Below the pieces are notes generated by a model. The model searched no databases. It saw only the letters and a program-made list of their open reading frames with translations, and had not been told where the DNA came from. A stretch of DNA of 59,347 bases, from assembly GCA_019192455.1 (NCBI GenBank), contig JAHCML010000004.1:211684-271030 (forward strand), read 5' to 3'. Below, piece after piece: positions 58,922 to 59,347 of this stretch (the first letter of the stretch is position 1; each line of letters begins with the position of its first letter). The stretch is from Alphaproteobacteria bacterium SS10. Lineage in GTDB: Bacteria; Pseudomonadota; Alphaproteobacteria; TMED2. The position numbers were made by a program, and so were the translations under genes.

Positions 58922-59347
58922 ATGCTTATGACCAGGAAGAAGAACACAGAGCGGGTCGTACCGACCGTTGCACAAACCCGTAAGAACGCGAGTGAGGCGA
59001 TGCTTCGCGCGGCGGGCACAACGCTTGTTGGTCGAAACATCCGCATTGATGGGCGGCGAACCAGCGTCCGGTTAGAGCCAGCGATGTGGAATGCCTTCTT
59101 CGAGATTGGTCGCCGTGAAGACCGTACCGTCGATGAGTTGGCGAGTGACATTGCCCGGCTGAAAAAGCATGAGACATCGCTCACCGCTGCGATCCGGGTG
59201 TTCATCATGGCCTATTACAAAGAGGCCGCGACCGAGGAAGGGCACGAGGCTGCTGGCCATGGGATGGAAGAGGGCCAGGCGCTCTGGTCCCCTGATGGCC
59301 AGCTCAGCGGTGCCTTAAATGCGGTGTGTGATTGGATGGGTGAGGCG
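58922..59347 (+). CDS. RHH_4-type ribbon-helix-helix protein, C-terminus cut by window
   Basis: 142 codons from ATG 58922 run open to the window edge. Residues ~45-100 match the RHH_4 family: RRTSVRLEPAMWNAFFEIGR, then VDELASDIARLKK and SLTAAIRVFIMAYY. The N-terminal ~40 residues are basic. These small DNA-binding-like proteins are frequent in alphaproteobacteria, usually without assigned targets. The stretch after residue ~105 (GHGMEEGQALWSPDGQLSGA) is acidic and unusual in length for the family. No toxin partner is visible because the downstream sequence is missing. Confidence 0.8.
   Translation, partial: MLMTRKKNTERVVPTVAQTRKNASEAMLRAAGTTLVGRNIRIDGRRTSVRLEPAMWNAFFEIGRREDRTVDELASDIARLKKHETSLTAAIRVFIMAYYKEAATEEGHEAAGHGMEEGQALWSPDGQLSGALNAVCDWMGEA

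Noticed and set aside
1-59347. CRISPR arrays, insertion sequences, prophage or integrative elements
   Set aside because: No spaced direct repeats, transposase, integrase or attachment-site duplication seen on reading both strands.

Overview
The window looks like a free-living alphaproteobacterial chromosome of roughly 60% GC with tightly packed genes. Pointers to Alphaproteobacteria are the imuA-imuB-dnaE2 SOS mutagenesis cassette, the BolA / J-domain / cobS / cobT neighbourhood, a DUF2126-type transglutaminase, a TAXI-TRAP transporter, an RHH_4-type ribbon-helix-helix protein and a heme/ferredoxin adenylate cyclase. Order and genus cannot be fixed from the sequence; a Rhodospirillales-like bacterium is my guess. 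I found no rRNA, tRNA, CRISPR array, insertion sequence, integrase or phage module.

Layout. 0-2.8 kb: translesion synthesis cassette (dnaE2 cut by the window edge, imuB, imuA) behind a LexA-box-like site. 2.8-4.1 kb: two tandem family I pyrophosphatases. 4.2-7.2 kb: glutaminase, arginase-family enzyme and ornithine cyclodeaminase, a nitrogen-releasing amino acid catabolism cluster. 7.2-13.1 kb: sulfotransferase, FMN-dependent hydroxy-acid dehydrogenase, an exported TPR-like protein and pyruvate kinase. 13.2-14.3 kb: iron storage (Fur box, Bfd-like ferredoxin, bacterioferritin). 14.3-24.3 kb: class V aminotransferase with a transglutaminase/DUF2126 protein, a TAXI-TRAP transporter, and alanine dehydrogenase with its divergent Lrp-type regulator. 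24.4-31.1 kb: a seven-gene plus-strand operon (solute-binding/OmpA fusion, VWA, OmpA-like, Coq4-like, XpaC-like, FkbM methyltransferase, MATE exporter) whose overall function I do not recognise. 31.1-33.5 kb: YHS protein and a membrane adenylate cyclase with a possible heme domain and a [2Fe-2S] ferredoxin domain. 33.8-41.1 kb: mostly uncharacterised proteins around typA, including a divergent pair of paralogues and a second Coq4-like protein. 41.3-45.1 kb: a giant ABC-exporter-like protein with a ruined ATPase site and a C-terminal cyclic-nucleotide-binding domain, followed by an AhpC-like peroxiredoxin. 45.1-49.3 kb: hisS, purine nucleoside phosphorylase and two EamA exporters. 49.6-52.8 kb: a 51-residue ORF with its own terminator and ferric iron uptake genes (permease and binding protein, convergent, Fur box). 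53-59.3 kb: secreted zincin, cobT, cobS, J-domain protein, EamA exporter, bolA and a truncated RHH protein.

Themes. Iron and redox recur: two Fur boxes, bacterioferritin, Fe(III) uptake, BolA, peroxiredoxin and a redox-equipped cyclase. cAMP is probably made by the cyclase at 31.1-32.9 kb, and the degenerate ABC protein at 41.3 kb carries a plausible cNMP-binding pocket, so the window may hold both a source and a receptor of the signal. The best candidates for undescribed biology are (1) the catalytically dead ABC-like/cNMP protein, (2) the SBP-OmpA / VWA / OmpA / Coq4-like / XpaC operon, (3) the paralogous pair at 39.1-41.1 kb, and (4) two remote proteins that carry the exact Coq4 metal motif.
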